Shown here one piece after another: positions 60,801 through 64,000 of a stretch of 64,000 nt of DNA. Under the pieces are notes generated by a model. That model was given only the letters and a program-made list of their open reading frames with translations. It was not told the origin of the DNA and did no database searches. Source of the DNA: Echinostoma caproni (lineage: Eukaryota; Platyhelminthes; Trematoda; Plagiorchiida; Echinostomatidae); NCBI GenBank assembly GCA_900618425.1, contig UZAN01039541.1:30191-94190 (forward strand). The letters are read 5' to 3'. Every line of letters starts with the position of its first letter. Positions within the stretch are counted from its first letter, which is position 1. Both the position numbers and the translations under genes were made by a program.

Positions 60801-63800
60801 CTTCCTTTAATTTAGCTGTACTCGGTGATGAAATGGAATATTTTGGATATTAGTTCATACTATATATTTTAAGTTAATGATGGTTTGTTGTGCATCAATG
60901 AACTAATGATTCGCCAATTTTAGGCATTGGTGACGAAAGGGTTTTTCGGTAAATGTTTCCACCGCCACAGTATGTGGAAATGGTAACTTCAAATTGGGAC
61001 AAAGATGAATACAGTGGGAAATAACATGTCATAACGCAATCTGGATGACTTTTAAAAGGACAGCGGAAAGAGAAGGAAATGTTACACGATAAAGTTGAGC
61101 ATTTTTTCTCACGGTTATAGCTGCTCCGTTTTCTTACCCACGTTACTCTTCTGGCATAATTCGTAATTCATTATCTCGATTGCTACTGCTAGAGTTCTTG
61201 GTAAAATTCTCTACTTTTAACCTTTAGGTAATCCCAAAGGTGTTAGCAAGCTAAGCTTGGACTCAATCATCTATGTAGTAAATCACATCCTTTTTATCTA
61301 CCAGTTAATTTCACGGTGGATTATGGGCTGTCCCTACCACTTTTTTACGAAAGGTCGATTAATATTTGTATATACATTTGAAAAAGTGATCAAACACGTC
61401 GGGACAGTGACCGTAAACAGATGACTCCGATTCCCAGTTTTGGTCCGTTAATAAATGAAGTGTCTGTTTTTGTTTTATGCTTCTCAGATAGGCGACGGGA
61501 AATGTTCATAAAACAGAGTTTTGCAATTCGTTGTCTCGCAGTTTCCCGTATCGACCGTCTTCTGAAAGCGAATAATATGAAAACATTCTTTATCCTCTGT
61601 GTCAGCAGTTTCACCCGTCCACCACTTTAACTGAAAGACTATAGGCCTTGCGGTGTATATGGACCAGAAATTGCTTTTTGTTACTCAAGTTTCAATTTCA
61701 ATTAATCTCCTTAAATTCGCCTAAATTCAACGAGTACCACACAGAACCTCATCAAAGGAACTGCCAGTGTTACTTGGTAAGATTATCAAACTAATTTGGA
61801 CCGATCAAAATAAGATGTTCGGTATTTTCAACCTTCATTGTTACGTCAGTTTTAGACTGGGAACACTGAATTTCAATTTAATGTAAATGAATAATGGAAC
61901 CTCCTAGTTTTGCTTGCCTTCATCTGTGTTGTATTCACCTTTGGCGTCATGCAAATTATTGAAAATGACAGAGCTACGTTTTCTAGCTGTAAAACTAATA
62001 GGTTGTATGATTTACATTTTCTTCAGTGAATGCCGCTGATGTACTTCCATAAAACCGATTCCCACTGCAACGTTTGTTCGAAAAATTTCTTTATGTAGTC
62101 AAGATGAGAAAGGAACAAAGCTGAGCAGACAAAACTCATAGCAGCAAATGCTATGATTGCATTTGGACAATGAGAATGGAAGACCGGTAAGTGGATTACA
62201 AGTTTACGGTCAAGTAACATTTACGGCGTCTAAATCAGCAAAGGTTATCAAAAGGGTCAGATGCACTGCCTGGGAGAAATGCGTCAAAATCGAAATTTAA
62301 TAGAACTTGTTTTTCGCTGAAATAGTGGGTAAGTTGCTGTCATCTGAAAATGCGGGGTGAATAAGATCGTTTTATCTAAATTTTGTTTCAACTTGAACCA
62401 CACTCCTGAGTGTCTGTTCCGAAGCAAAACCAATTTCAATTTATGACCATTTGTGTAAAGACTGGAAAACAATTCAAGTGTGAACATTTATGCCACTTTT
62501 TCTTCGAGCAGCAAGCAAGTAGTGGTGCAATCCACTCGGAAACTTTGCAATCTATCACTAATTCACTTTGAAAAAATGAATCACACAAAGCACTTTAATA
62601 AAAATTATTATTGCTTAAATAGCGTTTAAACAGTAACTTGTGAATTGTTAGCCTAGGCGCATTGAGATTATGGAGGTTTGAGTACAGCACTCTTCGGTAC
62701 ATTGCTCACAGAGCCTCAAGTTGATTAGCGACTCACGTCAAACTAAACGTATTTGCAAACGGCTTGCGAAACTTTACTCTCCCAAAAAGAAAATCCCATA
62801 TGCATCACACAAGCTCGGATAAAACAATGTATCTGTGGATTCTTCACATACTGAAAACCTCGCGTTAGACATACTGAGCATACTGTATTACGTGGCACAA
62901 GGTAGAGGAGCTGTTGTGATCTAATATAGGTTCGTCCATACGAAATCGTCGATTTACTCTCGAGCTGTCAGCGATTAGAAAATGAAACACGTTCATCATG
63001 CATTTTTATGTATAATTAAGATAAGGTTAAGCCACTGATTTAGCTAAACCAAATAGCGCGACTGTTTCTCTGCAGTCCAATACTTCGCTGAAATCCTAAA
63101 TAACCGTTTGCTATATAATGCATGCATCCGTCAACTTAGGAGTGTAGGAGAATTCATCTTAGGTACTTCGCAAGTAGTTATCCTCAGGGAGCATGCTTCT
63201 TACACTAATCTGTTCTAATTTGTACTGCACTTAACTCTACTTCGTGAGTGTAATAGATGCACCAATGGGAAGAATCTGAGTAACGTAAATCAAATAAAAT
63301 TATCCAAAAAGCTCTTCTAATGAATTTTCTGTGATACCTTATTCACAATTAACCTGTCGAATAACCTGTATAAAATGAAGAATATTTTTTTTCTAGTCCC
63401 AAGGATGTGCATTCATTTACAGCCATCTCAATGAGACACGAGTCGCACTGGCTGTTCCGTATCAACTCCAAATAAAATGATGGATGTGGTTAATTTGTCA
63501 CTCTTTTTATCTGCTCAAAAATCTCCATGTATGTATATGTCTGTACACCGTATGGACTGTATGGAATTTCGAAATGGCAATAGGAGTTGGTCCGTGTTTG
63601 TCTACCAACAACAAATGTTTCAAGGTTTCTCCTCTCACGGTTCAGTACAGACGGGTTGATTCTATTACAACATTATCAATTTAGACGGATCTCATCCGCA
63701 GAGTGAGTTTATCGATCGAAATGAGAGTTGAATGGTGGACCTCACAGGAAGAACGCCAGCATACTGCCCACTTGAGAAAAAGCAATGGATTCCATTATAT

Positions 63801-64000
63801 AATTGATTTTATCGCTATTCACGAAGTAGTTCAACAGAATAGAATTAAGTTTTCTACTATTCACATGTAACAAACTGTCCAATTTGGTATGTTTCCAAAC
63901 GAGTTATATCCCCGGAGGCAAATGACGGGATGAGCTTGTGTGGATACCCGCAAGACGGTTTTTACCACATCCGCCGTGGGAAAAATGCAACGGTCTGATC
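54851..64000. other. AT-rich intergenic DNA
   Basis: Nine kilobases with no recognisable gene. The direct repeat at 58075-58166 is the only structure. A short stretch at ~63440-63465 (minus: GGAACAGCCAGTGCGAC) may be a scrap of the ribozyme-SINE. Confidence 0.5.
58075..58166. repeat. 17-base direct repeat, each copy an inverted repeat
   Basis: TTAAAACCGATTCGGTT occurs at 58075-58091 and again at 58150-58166. Each contains AACCGA-T-TCGGTT, a 6-bp inverted repeat around one base. Confidence 0.65.

Overview
The window looks like nuclear DNA of a parasitic flatworm, most likely a digenean trematode. The reasons are AT-rich, gene-poor sequence with long introns, GT-AG splicing, and a repeat set typical of these worms: CR1-like non-LTR retrotransposons, Penelope-like relics, and SINEs carrying a hammerhead-ribozyme-like module similar to the schistosome Sm-alpha elements. 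The taxonomic call is inference; no marker gene fixes the species.

One host gene is clear. On the minus strand, ten coding exons between 45220 and 27307 join in frame into a three-KH-domain protein of about 837 residues. It is a poly(rC)-binding protein (PCBP / hnRNP E family; Drosophila relative: mub). All exon junctions are GT-AG with matching phases. The first KH domain is assembled from four exons, two of them micro-exons of 24 and 33 nt. Compared with vertebrate PCBPs of roughly 350 residues, it has a ~190-residue N-terminal extension, a ~290-residue KH2-KH3 linker and a ~125-residue tail. Two AATAAA signals lie 222 to 278 nt past the stop. The coding region opens just after a 3' splice site, so at least one more 5' exon lies upstream; a GC-richer, microsatellite-rich stretch at 49.4-50.6 kb with a strong minus-strand donor is a candidate.

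Left flank (1-27 kb): no host gene recognised. It holds a GC-richer repeat-like block (1-620), ribozyme-SINE copies near 3.3 and 3.8 kb, a decayed CR1-like element (about 5.0-7.45 kb) broken by a 557-base assembly gap, three copies of a second tRNA-derived SINE (11.2, 14.8, 16.0 kb), a Penelope-like reverse-transcriptase relic near 19.1 kb, and a palindrome-rich, hammerhead-like segment near 23.5 kb.

The gene's introns carry more repeats: a CR1 3' end in the intron at 34.9 kb, and ribozyme-SINE copies near 33.4, 41.9 and 42.2 kb.

Right flank (45-64 kb): no host gene recognised. It has the microsatellite-rich candidate promoter region, a GC-rich retroposon-like unit ending in a (CA)n tract at 53.2-53.85 kb, a dead DDE transposase near 54.5-54.85 kb, and otherwise featureless AT-rich DNA.

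The most interesting signal is the pair of hammerhead modules at 3845-3889 and 33455-33499. All three helices differ in sequence between them, yet stay paired through compensating changes, and both share the same substitution in the catalytic core.
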